Of a DNA stretch of 64,000 bases, positions 50,700-59,858 are shown in pieces. Every line of letters begins with the position of its first letter. The stretch's first letter is position 1. The notes beneath the pieces are model-generated. The model was not told the DNA's origin. It made no database searches and was given only the letters and a program-made list of their open reading frames with translations. The position numbers were made by a program, and so were the translations under genes. This stretch comes from an uncultured Pirellulaceae bacterium (lineage in GTDB: Bacteria; Planctomycetota; Planctomycetia; Pirellulales; Pirellulaceae), in contig CALHZT010000015.1 of the NCBI GenBank assembly GCA_938040995.1, forward strand, positions 1 through 64,000, given 5' to 3'.

Positions 50700-50993
50700 A
50701 TCGCAAGATGTTCGTAATCTCGGCTTTAGTCCGCTCAGTTAAGACCAACGCGTCTCTGCCCGGAACGGGCCCAGCAAGCCAGTTTGGGGGCAAACGCAGC
50801 GAGCCCCAAGATCAGTACCAGGACGACGCGCTTGGACGGTATTGTTGCGCTTTTTCAGCCACGAAGTGGTGACACATCCCCTGCCGGTGGCCTTGGCCAC
50901 CGGGATGACTTCGAGAACTGCTCGAAGCCCCGAAGGCGGCGACACAGTTGGTGAATCTGCTTCGCCGCCTTCGGGGCTCTTCGTCAGAACTTT
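50700..50993 (+). repeat. R2 long repeat copy B (right arm lost)
   Basis: Shares about 290 bp with 53582-53874: it begins ATCGCAAGATGTTCGTAATC and includes CAGTTAAGACCAACGCGTC and CACGAAGTGGTGACACATCC, the outer left palindrome arm and both inner arms. The outer right arm is missing: after GTCAGAACTTTG the sequence changes to an R1 element. It accounts for nearly all of the gap after 50608. Confidence 0.8.
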
Positions 50994-51000
50994 GTGATCG

Positions 51001-51104
51001 TGCACGGATATTGACGTTTCGTCAGGTTCGAGAGGGTCAGGCACAAATTTTCGGCGTTCGTCCGCAAAGCGAAATAAGTCAGTTTGCCGCCGAAAAATTG
51101 AGCC
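51001..51104 (+). repeat. R1 element copy c, joined to R2 and to a truncated gene
   Basis: GTGCACGGATATTGACGTTTC through GCCGAAAAATTGAGCC. Its left neighbour is R2 copy B. Its right end stops at the same base as in other copies (GAGCC), where an in-frame lipoprotein sequence begins. Confidence 0.75.
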
Positions 51105-51553
51105 TGCTTATTGGGTGTGGACAAAGCAACGACCCCAATAGTCTTGTCGCGAGAGCCAACAAGGACAACGTCCAGCGTCTTGCCAACCTCTATGGTAGCT
51201 ACCAGTCTCGCAACGGCTGGATGGGGCCCAAGGACAAGGAAACGTTTCTCGAGTTCATCCAGTCTTTTCACGAAACCAAACTCGAAAGGATGGGCATCGA
51301 CCCGTCCGATATCGACGGACTTTTTGTGTCACCGCGTGACAATGAAGAGTTCAAGATCCGCTATAGCGTCAAGGGCGGGATGGGAGCATCCGCGCCTGTG
51401 GTTTTCGAAGCTACCGGTGTCGATGGCATACGAAAGGTCGCCTTCACTGCGATGCGTAGCGAAGAAGCGCACGCTGAGCGCTATGAAGTGCTCTGGTCCG
51501 GAAAAGCGGACAACACGGCGCCGGTACGGAATGCCCAACCGGCCGCACAGTAG
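51105..51553 (+). pseudogene. Lipoprotein gene with 5' end lost to an R1 element
   Basis: The frame from 51105 reads LLIGCGQSNDPN, i.e. the end of a lipoprotein signal with its lipobox Cys, then a well-formed soluble domain (RLANLYGSYQSRNGWMGPKD, KLERMGIDPSDIDGLFVSPR, EEFKIRYSVKGGMGASAPVV). The start codon and first part of the signal peptide are absent; upstream in the same frame is R1 sequence. A fusion could be translated from starts inside the repeats (for example TTG 50948), but that would lack a signal peptide. Similar small lipoproteins occur in planctomycetes; function unknown. Probably inactive. Confidence 0.68.
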
Positions 51554-51613
51554 TTTTCAGTAGCGACGGCATCTTGCCGTGTGCAAACAGAGATTCGGGT
51601 CAACTTTCCGTTC

Positions 51614-52906
51614 TCAACTGCCCGCTCCCAATTTCCTCATGGCCCGCCAGCTTCGCAGCCAACGAAGTAAGAAAAAGGCGACGATCAGGCAAATGACGAT
51701 TGGGATCAATCGCTCGATGAACCAGATCGCCAGGTTCATGAAGAAGTTTCCGGTTCGCGCGAACCCGTTACTCCACGCGTTGCCAAGTCGACTGCCGACA
51801 GTGGGCACTGTCGGCGGTACGTAGTCACGTTCTTCGCGAACGTGAAGAGTGATCGTGGCAAGTGAAGTCTGATTCAGCATCACTTGTCGCTGCCCTTCCA
51901 ACCCTTCGACTTCGCTACGAATACGCGCAAGTTCGCGTTCGACTTCGATCACGTGCTTTAACTCATCGTCCGGACGCTCCAGCAGTTTGATGATACGTTC
52001 TTCCAGCTTTTTCTTGTTTTCGATGCGACGTTCGAGATCGGTGAACTGTACGGTGACATCTTGTGCCGATTCGTGACGAGCATCGAGAATGCCGATTTCA
52101 TCGACCTCCTGCAGGAATGCCTGGTAGTTTCCGACCGGGATGCGGATCGTCCAGCTGCCCGACCGTTGTTCGCCGCGCATCTGGCCAAGGTTTGTTTGGC
52201 CGACATACCCATCGTGTCTGGCGACCACCGAGTTTACGCGGTCGATCACCCCGTCGAACTGATCGACGACGAGATTCAATGTCGAGTTGTAGCGAATCTT
52301 TCTTGCGATTTCGCCGTCAACAGGCGTTCCATGCAATCCAGTATTTGCTCCCTGCGGAGATGAGAACCTGCCTTCGCGCGGTACAGTGTACTGCTCGCTT
52401 CGCTGCCTGTTCTCCGGAACCATCACTGTGTAGCTCTGAGTTCGCTGCCTTGGCTCCGCAGACATCACTGTGTAGCTCTCTTCTCGTGATCTTTGTTCCG
52501 GAACCATCACCGTGTAGTCGCGCATCCCCGCTTCTGAGCTTCCCTTCCTTGCCGGCGTAAAATTTTTCGTAGCCAGTTTGTTTTGCCGAAAGTCTGGAAC
52601 CGCTGCGACTCGCTCGCTCGCTTTCGCGAATTCTTGCAGGTGATCTTCGGCGAAACGTAGCAGCAGCAGCAGGCAAGCTGCCGCAGCGAGGAACGCACTT
52701 ACCTGTGCCGCTCGACGAACGGCGGTATCACGATGGAGCGGTTGCGGTCTAATGGCTGTTTCGTCCAGTCGCTTGAGCAACGCTTGCGTGTAATCCGGCG
52801 GCAAATCTCCTGAGAGAATTTCGCTGAGACCAACTTCCACAAGTCGCTCTTTCAGCTCACCGTTGTCTCTTGGCAGCGGTTGCCCAGACAGGGATGAGTT
52901 ATTCAT
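51614..52906 (-). CDS. DUF4349 membrane protein, candidate anti-sigma factor, 430 aa
   Basis: Cytoplasmic N-terminus (1-65), transmembrane helix at 66-85, and a DUF4349 domain in the periplasm (about 195-375: YNSTLNLVVDQFDGVIDRV, VVARHDGYVGQTNLG, GSWTIRIPVGNYQAFL, coiled coil ENKKKLEERIIKLLE). A second hydrophobic region, WFIERLIPIVICLIVAFFLL, and a basic tail complete it. Residues 131-180 contain 3.5 copies of a 14-residue repeat (YTVMVPEQRSREES / YTVMSAEPRQRTQS / YTVMVPENRQRSEQ / YTV). Its ATG overlaps the sigma factor's stop by four bases (ATGA), so the two are translationally coupled. No zinc-finger anti-sigma motif is seen; an anti-sigma function rests on context. Confidence 0.8.
   Translation of the reverse strand: MNNSSLSGQPLPRDNGELKERLVEVGLSEILSGDLPPDYTQALLKRLDETAIRPQPLHRDTAVRRAAQVSAFLAAAACLLLLLRFAEDHLQEFAKASERVAAVPDFRQNKLATKNFTPARKGSSEAGMRDYTVMVPEQRSREESYTVMSAEPRQRTQSYTVMVPENRQRSEQYTVPREGRFSSPQGANTGLHGTPVDGEIARKIRYNSTLNLVVDQFDGVIDRVNSVVARHDGYVGQTNLGQMRGEQRSGSWTIRIPVGNYQAFLQEVDEIGILDARHESAQDVTVQFTDLERRIENKKKLEERIIKLLERPDDELKHVIEVERELARIRSEVEGLEGQRQVMLNQTSLATITLHVREERDYVPPTVPTVGSRLGNAWSNGFARTGNFFMNLAIWFIERLIPIVICLIVAFFLLRWLRSWRAMRKLGAGS
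52380..52516 (-). repeat. 42-bp tandem repeats inside the DUF4349 gene
   Basis: Three and a half copies of a 42-bp unit encode the 14-residue YTVMVPE-type repeats. The copies have diverged at several bases, so the repeat is not a recent slippage product and is probably kept by selection. Confidence 0.75.
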
Positions 52907-53472
52907 GACGTGACCTTTCGCTCAATACAATCCCGTAGTGACTCGCGCGTTCGTCGCAGCAGCGTTTTGACGCCGGCGGGTTTCATGCCCAGTTCGTCCG
53001 CGACTTCGACCCGGGATCGCCTGTCGCTATAGAACAACCGCAATGCTGACGCAGCTCTTTCGGAAACGGACCTGAGGCAATCCTGCAGAGCTTCCAGATA
53101 ATTTTCGAGCCCATAGTCGCGTGCGACATCCGCCCAGACGGACTCGGCGGCTTCAATCGCCACGGTGTCCGGTTCGCGGCCTGCTTTTCGATGTCGCGAA
53201 ATGAACTGATTACGAGCCGTCGCACGGAGGTATGCTGCCGTTTGCTTGTGCGATTGCTGCTTGAAGGTTCCATCTGCATCTTTTCGCAAGACCGCCAGTA
53301 GCGTTTCTTGCAGCAGGTCGTCCACGACATCTTCGTCTGCACCCAGAAACCGCAAATACCGCCAGATGCCGGTTTGGTGACGGCGTATCAACAGCTCGGG
53401 CGTGTCGGGGGTGAAGTCTGCCAACGGTTGGCCTGGTTTGGACGGCGACTTTTGGTTACTTGTCGTTGCCAT
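52903..53472 (-). CDS. ECF-type RNA polymerase sigma factor, 189 aa
   Basis: Sigma region 2 at about 25-100 (ELLIRRHQTGIWRYLRFLG, DVVDDLLQETLLAVLRK, AYLRATARNQFISRHRK) and region 4 at about 130-185 (LRSVSERAASALRLFYSDR, RVEVADELGMKPAGVKTLLRRTRESLRDCI) with the helix-turn-helix. Region 3 is absent, as in ECF sigma factors. AGGATGAC lies just upstream of the ATG. It is first in a two-gene operon with the DUF4349 membrane protein, which overlaps it by four bases; such pairing is typical of a sigma factor held by its membrane regulator. Target promoters are unknown. Confidence 0.9.
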   Translation of the reverse strand: MATTSNQKSPSKPGQPLADFTPDTPELLIRRHQTGIWRYLRFLGADEDVVDDLLQETLLAVLRKDADGTFKQQSHKQTAAYLRATARNQFISRHRKAGREPDTVAIEAAESVWADVARDYGLENYLEALQDCLRSVSERAASALRLFYSDRRSRVEVADELGMKPAGVKTLLRRTRESLRDCIERKVTS

Positions 53473-53581
53473 GTCATCCTAAACGGAGGCGTTACCAGAA
53501 AGGGTTCAAAAGAACGAAGATTTATTTTGCAAATATTTTGAGTCCGCATTTCAGTTCATTCGACCGGTCACGCGACAGGAA

Positions 53582-53905
53582 ATCGCAAGATGTTCGTAAT
53601 CTCGGCTTTAGTTCACTCAGTTAAGACCAACGCGTCTCTGCCCGGAAAGAGGCCTAACAAGCCAGGATTGGGCAAGCGCAGCGAGCCCAAAGATCAATGC
53701 CAGCTCGACTCGCTTGCACGTTTTAAAGTTGCTATTTCAACCACGAAGTGGTGACACATCCCCTGCCGGTGGCCTTAGCCACCGGAATGACTTCGAGAAT
53801 TGCTCGAAGCCCCGAAGGCGGCGACACAGTTGGTGAATCTGTATCGCCGCCTTCGGGGCTCTTCGTCAGAACTTTAACACCGGTGGCCAAGGCCACCGGC
53901 AGGGG
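53582..53905 (+). repeat. R2 long repeat copy C (complete)
   Basis: The fullest copy of R2: unique leader ATCGCAAGATGTTCGTAATC, then outer left arm (53760-53785), inner arms and outer right arm (53880-53905). It explains most of the gap 53473-54050; the remainder shows no gene. Confidence 0.82.
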
Positions 53906-54050
53906 TTTTGAAGGCCCTTCGGGCCAAAGAACGCAACATCGGAACGCGCGCGTCAGGTTGACAGGTCGGCTTGTCTTGCCACTGCGTAGCGAAGACTTAT
54001 CTACCAGGGAAAATGAATGGACGCGGCGTGACGTTAACTGACACCCGGTC

Positions 54051-54713
54051 CTAGTTCGTCACGAAGGTTGGATCTCGGGCGAAATCTTCCTTTGCATCGT
54101 ACGAATAGAATTGGCGAGCCACATAAGCCGCCAGTACCTCGAGATATCGGTCTCGAAAGTCGGCCTCGCGTGTGTCGGCGGTATGCTGCCCGCTGTTGTG
54201 CGGGAACTCGATCAACGTCGGATCCAGTTTGAATACGACTTCGCCTTTGGCGGTTTCGAATACGTTAATGCCGATGTCCGAACGCCCCTTGTACAGTGTC
54301 TGCCCTTCGTACAATGAAAAATTGTCGAAGTCGACAGCGATCAAGAAGTCACAACCAATTCCGTTCGCCAACTCGCTATAGTCGAGTTCATCCCAGTCGT
54401 TTCGGTCCATCCAGTCTTCGATCTCCTGCTGCTCAATTAACGTGAGCTCAGGGACTCGCACTTTGAGTTTTCTTTCGACTCGTTCAGCGATTTCCGCAGC
54501 TGCTGTACTGTTTCCGAACGAGCTGGAACTTGACATGCACAGCACCGCGACTTTGCGGCCAGCGAGTTGGTCAAAGCTGGCCGGCACCAGATTTCCCCAA
54601 CCTGCATGAATGAGGTTTGCCATCGTCCCCAAACATCCGCAGTTAAAGACAACTAGCAGACAAAGGACTGGCAAGAAGAGTACGGCGCGAAACGCCTGAG
54701 GAGTTGAACGCAT
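54051..54713 (-). CDS. Putative lipoprotein of unknown function, 220 aa
   Basis: I do not recognise the family. Starting at ATG 54713 the protein opens with a lipoprotein signal, RAVLFLPVLCLLVVFNCGC. The mature part reads GRKVAVLCMSSSSSFGNST, AAEIAERVERKLKVRVPELTLIEQQEIEDWMDRNDWD, GCDFLIAVDFDNFSLYEGQT and GEVVFKLDPTLIEFPHNSG. This resembles proteins that retrieve a value from an outer-membrane-like compartment (alternating beta strands with a CsgG/TolB-N-like feel), but that is only an impression. The frame is open 27 codons upstream. It ends 145 bp from R2 copy C. Divergent from the PEP-CTERM gene at 55009. Confidence 0.7.
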   Translation of the reverse strand: MRSTPQAFRAVLFLPVLCLLVVFNCGCLGTMANLIHAGWGNLVPASFDQLAGRKVAVLCMSSSSSFGNSTAAAEIAERVERKLKVRVPELTLIEQQEIEDWMDRNDWDELDYSELANGIGCDFLIAVDFDNFSLYEGQTLYKGRSDIGINVFETAKGEVVFKLDPTLIEFPHNSGQHTADTREADFRDRYLEVLAAYVARQFYSYDAKEDFARDPTFVTN

Positions 54714-55008
54714 TCGAATAGGCACCCGTTTTTGGCATGGAGTAGAGCGGCGAAAGATAACGGGACGGCCAATTCGGATCAAGTTCGGAGCCAAATGATA
54801 GCAGTGCCGCCCCTTCCCCTAACCCGTGCAACCGTTCATCTCGCGCCCATGATTCCGGCAGCAGTTACCCGTTGAAGCGGGATAATCACTGTGTTGACAC
54901 CACATTCTGAGGGAAATGGGCTGCGGTCGGGGACGAACGCTGTTCCGGATTCGCCAGTTTGGACGACTCAGCAGATAGACCGAATCGCTGTCGACTGGAG
55001 AAATTCCC

Positions 55009-55605
55009 ATGTTACGTTCACTCTCAATTGCTATCACGGGCATGCTACTTGTTGTTGGAAGTGCACACGCAACGTGGCTGGACTTCAGCAACTGGGACGG
55101 AAACCAGATCAACACAACCGGCCAACGGTTCGTGAACATTTACCAGGATGTCGACTTGTTTGTCCGATCGACTGGCGATGTCGAACCGAGTGCAGCTGTC
55201 GATGAACATATCCTTCTCCAGGGAAACAGCAACGAACAGGTCTTCGCTTTCAATTTCTCCCGCCCACTCGACCTCAAAGTCGAGCTTCACACTCTCGATC
55301 CGGATGAGCTTCTGACTTTGAACGCGATCAGTGATTTGGCCTACGAGCATATCAAAGGTAATCAGCCAGTCATCGAAGGTGAGACATTTCAGGGCGCTGG
55401 ATATGGGCTGACAATAGACGGCGTTGCAAATGGCGTGGTGAAGCTCGGCGAGACTGCTTCTTTTCTGCTCAGCTATGAGGCGGCAGCGAATCTAAAATTT
55501 GAGCAACTAAGCGTGGGCGTGGTCTCCGTCGCGGAGCCGAGCTCGGTTGGCCTGACGATGCTGGGTATGCTTGGACTGCTTCTATTCCGTCGAGTCCGGT
55601 CGTAG
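55009..55605 (+). CDS. Small PEP-CTERM-type secreted protein, 198 aa
   Basis: Signal peptide MLRSLSIAITGMLLVVGSAHA, a beta-rich body with no recognised domain (WLDFSNWDGNQINTTGQRF, FAFNFSRPLDLKVELHTLD), and a C-terminal sorting tail VAEPSSVGLTMLGMLGLLLFRRV, in which the usual PEP is AEP. GGAGA lies upstream of the ATG. The tail should direct it to the same exosortase pathway as the proteins at 14140 and 15465. It converges with ymdB six bases away. Confidence 0.8.
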   Translation: MLRSLSIAITGMLLVVGSAHATWLDFSNWDGNQINTTGQRFVNIYQDVDLFVRSTGDVEPSAAVDEHILLQGNSNEQVFAFNFSRPLDLKVELHTLDPDELLTLNAISDLAYEHIKGNQPVIEGETFQGAGYGLTIDGVANGVVKLGETASFLLSYEAAANLKFEQLSVGVVSVAEPSSVGLTMLGMLGLLLFRRVRS

Positions 55606-55610
55606 GATCG

Positions 55611-56411
55611 CTACGCCAACTCGGCGATGTCGGATTCACGTAGACACAGTCGCTCAATCCCGGTCGCGCGACCGGTTTCCGAGTTAATTTCCACGATCGT
55701 CCCGACCAGCCGCCGGTCTCCTTCTGCCACGTCGAACTGACACGGATAAAAGTTCAGCGTGGTACTGGTGACTCGATCAATCCGTCGGCCGATGATACTC
55801 TCGTGCGGGCCAGTCATTCCAATGTCGCACTGAAACGCAGTGCCGGCTGGTAAAATCTGTTCGTCGGCGGTCGTCACGTGCGTGTGGGTGCCGAGCACAG
55901 AACTTACGCGACCATCGAGGTAGCGTCCCATGAGCTGCTTGTCGCTGGTAGCTTCCGCGTGAAAGTCGACAAGGATTACCTTGACGTCGTCCGGCATTTC
56001 CGCGAGCACCCGATCTGCCGCCTTGAATGGACAGTCCACGGGCTTCATGAACACGCGCCCGATCAGGCTTACCACGCCAACTTTGACACCATTCACGGCC
56101 TCGACAACCGTCCATGGTTTCCCGGGGGCTTCTTCCGGATAGTTGGCCGGCTTTACCAGTCGGTCATCACGAAGCATGACTTCAGATATTGCCTTGCGGC
56201 GATAAATGTGATCACCGAGCGAAATACAGTCGACTTTGGCTTTCGTAAGTTCTCTGAAATTTTCCGGAGTCAGCCCGGATCCGCCAGCGGCGTTTTCACC
56301 GTTAGCCAGAACAAAGTCCAGTTGCTCCTTTTCACGAAGCGCAGGTACTGCTTCCCGAACGGCGCGGCGACCAGGTTTCCCGACAATGTCACCGATGTGC
56401 AGAATTCGCAT
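55611..56411 (-). CDS. ymdB: YmdB-family metallophosphoesterase, 266 aa
   Basis: A binuclear-metal phosphodiesterase; the B. subtilis enzyme hydrolyses 2',3'-cyclic nucleotides and affects biofilm switching. Sequence hallmarks: MRILHIGDIVGKPGRRAV (metal Asp), FVLANGENAAGGSGLT (Asn-Glu-Asn), CISLGDHIY, VDFHAEATSDKQ and VLGTHTHVTTADEQI (metal His). The frame continues 30 codons upstream, but ATG 56411 gives the family length. It lies 34 bp after rny on the same strand, the same order as in Firmicutes, and is likely co-transcribed with it. Confidence 0.93.
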   Translation of the reverse strand: MRILHIGDIVGKPGRRAVREAVPALREKEQLDFVLANGENAAGGSGLTPENFRELTKAKVDCISLGDHIYRRKAISEVMLRDDRLVKPANYPEEAPGKPWTVVEAVNGVKVGVVSLIGRVFMKPVDCPFKAADRVLAEMPDDVKVILVDFHAEATSDKQLMGRYLDGRVSSVLGTHTHVTTADEQILPAGTAFQCDIGMTGPHESIIGRRIDRVTSTTLNFYPCQFDVAEGDRRLVGTIVEINSETGRATGIERLCLRESDIAELA

Positions 56412-56445
56412 GGTGGCGTAGATCTTTCTTGCCCGCAGATGTTTT

Positions 56446-58005
56446 CTAGCGCGCCAATTCCGAGAATCGCGACTCACGAACGAGGGTGACTTTGATTTCA
56501 CCCGGATAAGTCAGCTGCTCCTCGAAGGCTTTGGCAATATCCCGGCAAATCTTCGCCGCCGATGCATCGTCCGTTTCCTTGGAATTCACGATCACCCGCA
56601 ACTCGCGACCGGCTTGAATCGCATAGGCATGAGAGACTCCCTTGAATCCACTGGCGATGGATTCGAGTTCCTCCATCCGCTTGATGTAACGCTCGAGCGT
56701 TTCGCGGCGAGCCCCCGGTCGGGAGGCGCTACACGCATCCGCCGTCGCAACAATCATCGTGTACGGATACTCGGTGATGATTTCATCGTGGTGTCCGAAC
56801 GCAGCATGGACGACTTCGGGGCATTCACCATGCCGCTTGAGAATGTCGGCACCGATCTTGGGATGTCCGCCTTCCTGATCATGATCAGCCGCTTTGCCGA
56901 TGTCGTGCAACAGGCCACATCGACGCGCGAGAGCTCCATTGAGGCCCATCATCTCCGCCATCATGCCACTGAGAAATGCGACTTCGACAGAATGGCGCAA
57001 TACGTTTTGGCTGTAGCTGGTGCGAAAATGCAGTCGACCAAGCAGATAGATAATTCGTTCGTGCAGGCCGGGAACGTCGACCTCATGCGTGACTTCTTCA
57101 CCATGCCGCCGGATGGAATCTTCGACTTGCTCGTTTGTTTCCTTGACGACTTCTTCGATACGCGACGGGTGAATCCGACCATCCGCGATCAGATTGTTTA
57201 GCGACTGGCGAGCGACTTCGCGACGAACCGGATCGAATCCGCTGACAACGACCACGCCAGGCGTGTCGTCGATAATCACGTCGACCCCGGTCTCCTTCTC
57301 AAAAGACCGGATGTTCCTGCCTTCACGGCCGATAATCCGGCCCTTCATCTCGTCGTTGGGAATGCCAACCGTGCTCGTCGTCGATTCCGCCGTATGAGCC
57401 GCCGAGTAGCGTTGCAGCGCCGTCAGCAGCATCTCCCGGCCCTGCTCTTTGCAGGTTTCTTCAAGCTGCTTTTGATGCTTGATGATGATCCCGCCCATCT
57501 CTTTGCTGAGATCTTCCTCAAGCAGGGACAGCAGCCGGCTAACGGCATCATCGTGGCTGAGCCCGGTGACTTCGTGAAGCGCCTGTCGTTGCACGTCCAG
57601 CAACTTGGCCAGTTCTTCATCTCGCCGTTCGGTCTCTGCAAGTTTTTCGGTAAGCCGCCGTTGGGTTCCTTCAACCGCCTTTTCCTGCTTCGTCAGATGC
57701 TCCTGCCGTTGATCGTTCGTATCCTGTCGCTTGTCGAGGTTCCGTTCGCGTTCCCGAAGCTCGTCGCGCACACGCGCCATTTCATCTTCGAGTTCGCCTT
57801 TCTTGACGATCATCATCTCTTTGTTGGCAAGTTCGGCTTCCTTTCGCATGTTCGCGATGTCGACTTCGGCGCGGCTCAAGATACTCTTGGCCTCGGATTC
57901 AGCTTCGCGACGCCGCAGACGGTCCAGAAATTTCACCGCGAAAGCGCCCAGAAGAACGCCGCCAGAAACGAAAAGAAGGGTAAAGACGTCAGGTTGGCCA
58001 GGCAC
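56446..58005 (-). CDS. rny: Ribonuclease Y, 519 aa
   Basis: The membrane-anchored endoribonuclease that starts mRNA decay. Layout: N-terminal transmembrane helix ([21 protein letters not shown]), a long coiled coil (about 35-175), a KH RNA-binding domain ([21 protein letters not shown]) and an HD domain ([21 protein letters not shown] with the HD pair, [26 protein letters not shown]). Starting at GTG 58005, with GAGG upstream, gives 519 residues, matching the usual length; the frame itself opens 18 codons earlier. Forms an operon with ymdB. Presence of RNase Y rather than RNase E is notable for a Gram-negative-like cell. Confidence 0.95.
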   Translation of the reverse strand: MPGQPDVFTLLFVSGGVLLGAFAVKFLDRLRRREAESEAKSILSRAEVDIANMRKEAELANKEMMIVKKGELEDEMARVRDELRERERNLDKRQDTNDQRQEHLTKQEKAVEGTQRRLTEKLAETERRDEELAKLLDVQRQALHEVTGLSHDDAVSRLLSLLEEDLSKEMGGIIIKHQKQLEETCKEQGREMLLTALQRYSAAHTAESTTSTVGIPNDEMKGRIIGREGRNIRSFEKETGVDVIIDDTPGVVVVSGFDPVRREVARQSLNNLIADGRIHPSRIEEVVKETNEQVEDSIRRHGEEVTHEVDVPGLHERIIYLLGRLHFRTSYSQNVLRHSVEVAFLSGMMAEMMGLNGALARRCGLLHDIGKAADHDQEGGHPKIGADILKRHGECPEVVHAAFGHHDEIITEYPYTMIVATADACSASRPGARRETLERYIKRMEELESIASGFKGVSHAYAIQAGRELRVIVNSKETDDASAAKICRDIAKAFEEQLTYPGEIKVTLVRESRFSELAR

Positions 58006-58699
58006 GTTCTGGTCCTCGCATATTCTGCGAGCGATACGACACCCTGTCAGTGCCGGCACATTTCACCGAGCGCCCAAACCAGCTATTGAATGTTTCAAAT
58101 TCCGATGACGATCCCGCGTGACCGTCGGTACTCGTCGCCAACCGTTTAAGCCTGCCAGGCAACTTGATATCGCTGGTGGCAAAAACGATCAGGACGATCG
58201 ACGTGATTCCAGCATCGCGACATCAAGCGTAATCGCAAGAAACGCACCACGCTGGGTAAAAAACGGTCAAACCAGCAAGCCAGTGTGAAGCAGGCAGGCG
58301 AAAAACGAAACAAGCCACACCACACCTCCTTCCAACGGTTCTTGCCAACCAACAGTTTGGTACGGCAAGTCGATCCACCAGAGCTGCTGTTCGCCGTCGA
58401 CTTTATCACGTCAGTCGAGGAAAAATTCCAGGACTCTTCGGAAACGTCCAATCCATGACCCGCAAACATTGACACCATCCACAATCCGGCGTCGACGCAT
58501 CCCCAAAGGAATCGCCACGCCAGAAGGAGCATCGCAACAAGGCGACGGTCAACGTGATTTACCAGGTCTGAACGAAACATCTTCAATTCGCTGTTTGAGC
58601 CCTTACGCAAAACGCGCAGATCGCTCTGTTAAATTTCTTTTTACTGCCGAACGCAGGTCGGACAAATCCGGCCTCATCGACGACTAATATGTTATCAAA
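58006..58699. other. Intergenic region between rny and tilS
   Basis: No confident gene. A plus-strand frame of about 84 codons (from about 58209 to a TGA near 58458) reads Lys/Arg-rich, then NSLVRQVDPPELLFAVDF and ends SSETSNP, but has no ATG, GTG or TTG at its beginning. The minus-strand frame 58146-58610 and plus-strand frame 58469-58687 show no family features. The rny promoter should be within 58006-58150. Confidence 0.45.
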
Positions 58700-59797
58700 G
58701 TGGTAATCTTCTGCCAACGTCCCCGCAGTTGCGGATTCAACGGCTTGCACCATAAGAACAGTCAAACATTGCCTACTCTGCAAGAACAAGTCGAACAGTT
58801 GTGGCCAGCCGATCGCTGGAAGGACCTGACTTGTATCGTGGGTGTGTCCGGTGGAGCCGACAGTGTTGCTCTCCTCCAAATCGTTGCCGAGCTTAAGCGG
58901 AAGAGCGGTGGTGAAGGGAAAATCATTGCGGCTCATTTCAATCACGGCTGGCGAGGCCGGGATTCGGACGAAGACGCAAAGTTCGTCGAGGCGCTCGCCG
59001 GTAACCTGGGCATTCCCTTTCGCATGGGCAAAGTCGCCGGTCCGAATTTGACATCGCCAGATCAGTCACCCCAGTCCGAAGAATCGGCAAGAAACCAGCG
59101 TTACGATTTTCTGATCGCGACGGCCCATGAAGAAGGGGCACGCTACCTCGCGACGGCCCATACCGCAAACGACCAGGTCGAGACGATATTGCACCGCATT
59201 CTGCGAGGCACCGGATTGAAGGGGCTCGGCGGAATCCCGACCACACGGCAGCTGAGCGAGTCGGTTTCGGCGATCCGCCCGATGCTGAAGATTCAGCGCG
59301 AAGAAGTTGTTGCGTATCTTGCAAGCATCGGTCAGACCTATCGTACGGATAGCAGCAATCAGGATTGCAAGTTCACACGGAATCGAATCCGGCATCAACT
59401 GCTACCTTTGCTGACTGACAACTACAACCCGGAGGTCGCTACCGCCCTGCTCCGACTTGGCTTGTTGGCTCAACAGTCGCAAAACGAAATCGACCGCATC
59501 GTTGACGAGTTCACCTCTTGCGAAGTGACAGTCCGCCAAAATCAAGCGGCGGGCATCGTAGTGATTTTGCGCCAGCCGGCACTTCAGCGGCTGTCCCGCT
59601 TTTTGCGCTGCGAAGTCTTCAAATCTGTCTGGACTTCGCAATCATGGCCGATGCGGTCGATGGGACTGGAGCAATGGAACAAGCTGGCTGATTTGGCAGA
59701 CGCCGGCGATGCGACTCAGCTGATGTTGCCGGGTACCATTGTTGTGTCGGCCAACAAGTCAGAGATAACGATAAGAAGTTCGCGTCAGGCTCCATGA
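58700..59797 (+). CDS. tilS: tRNA(Ile)-lysidine synthase (TilS), 365 aa
   Basis: Converts cytidine-34 of the CAU-anticodon tRNA-Ile to lysidine, using ATP and lysine; essential in most bacteria. The PP-loop is IVGVSGGADSVALLQI; HFNHGWRGRDSDEDAKFV, the Tyr/Arg-containing RNQRYDFL, YLATAHTANDQVETILHRILRGTG and GLGGIPTTR, and the DSSNQDCKFTRNRIRH motif follow in order. It is the short form, with only part of the extra C-terminal domains. Start is uncertain: the GTG at 58700 or TTG at 58769 are both in frame. A single gene. Confidence 0.93.
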   Translation: MVIFCQRPRSCGFNGLHHKNSQTLPTLQEQVEQLWPADRWKDLTCIVGVSGGADSVALLQIVAELKRKSGGEGKIIAAHFNHGWRGRDSDEDAKFVEALAGNLGIPFRMGKVAGPNLTSPDQSPQSEESARNQRYDFLIATAHEEGARYLATAHTANDQVETILHRILRGTGLKGLGGIPTTRQLSESVSAIRPMLKIQREEVVAYLASIGQTYRTDSSNQDCKFTRNRIRHQLLPLLTDNYNPEVATALLRLGLLAQQSQNEIDRIVDEFTSCEVTVRQNQAAGIVVILRQPALQRLSRFLRCEVFKSVWTSQSWPMRSMGLEQWNKLADLADAGDATQLMLPGTIVVSANKSEITIRSSRQAP

Positions 59798-59858
59798 AAA
59801 TGGTGAGCGGTTCGGCGCCAGCCGCCGGTGGGTTCGCTGGCTTCGCAGTTTTTTTGTA

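Noticed and set aside
58146-58610. 154-codon minus-strand frame between rny and tilS
   Set aside because: Trp/Cys/Arg-rich composition with no domain pattern, no ribosome binding site, and it starts close against tilS; looks like a chance frame.
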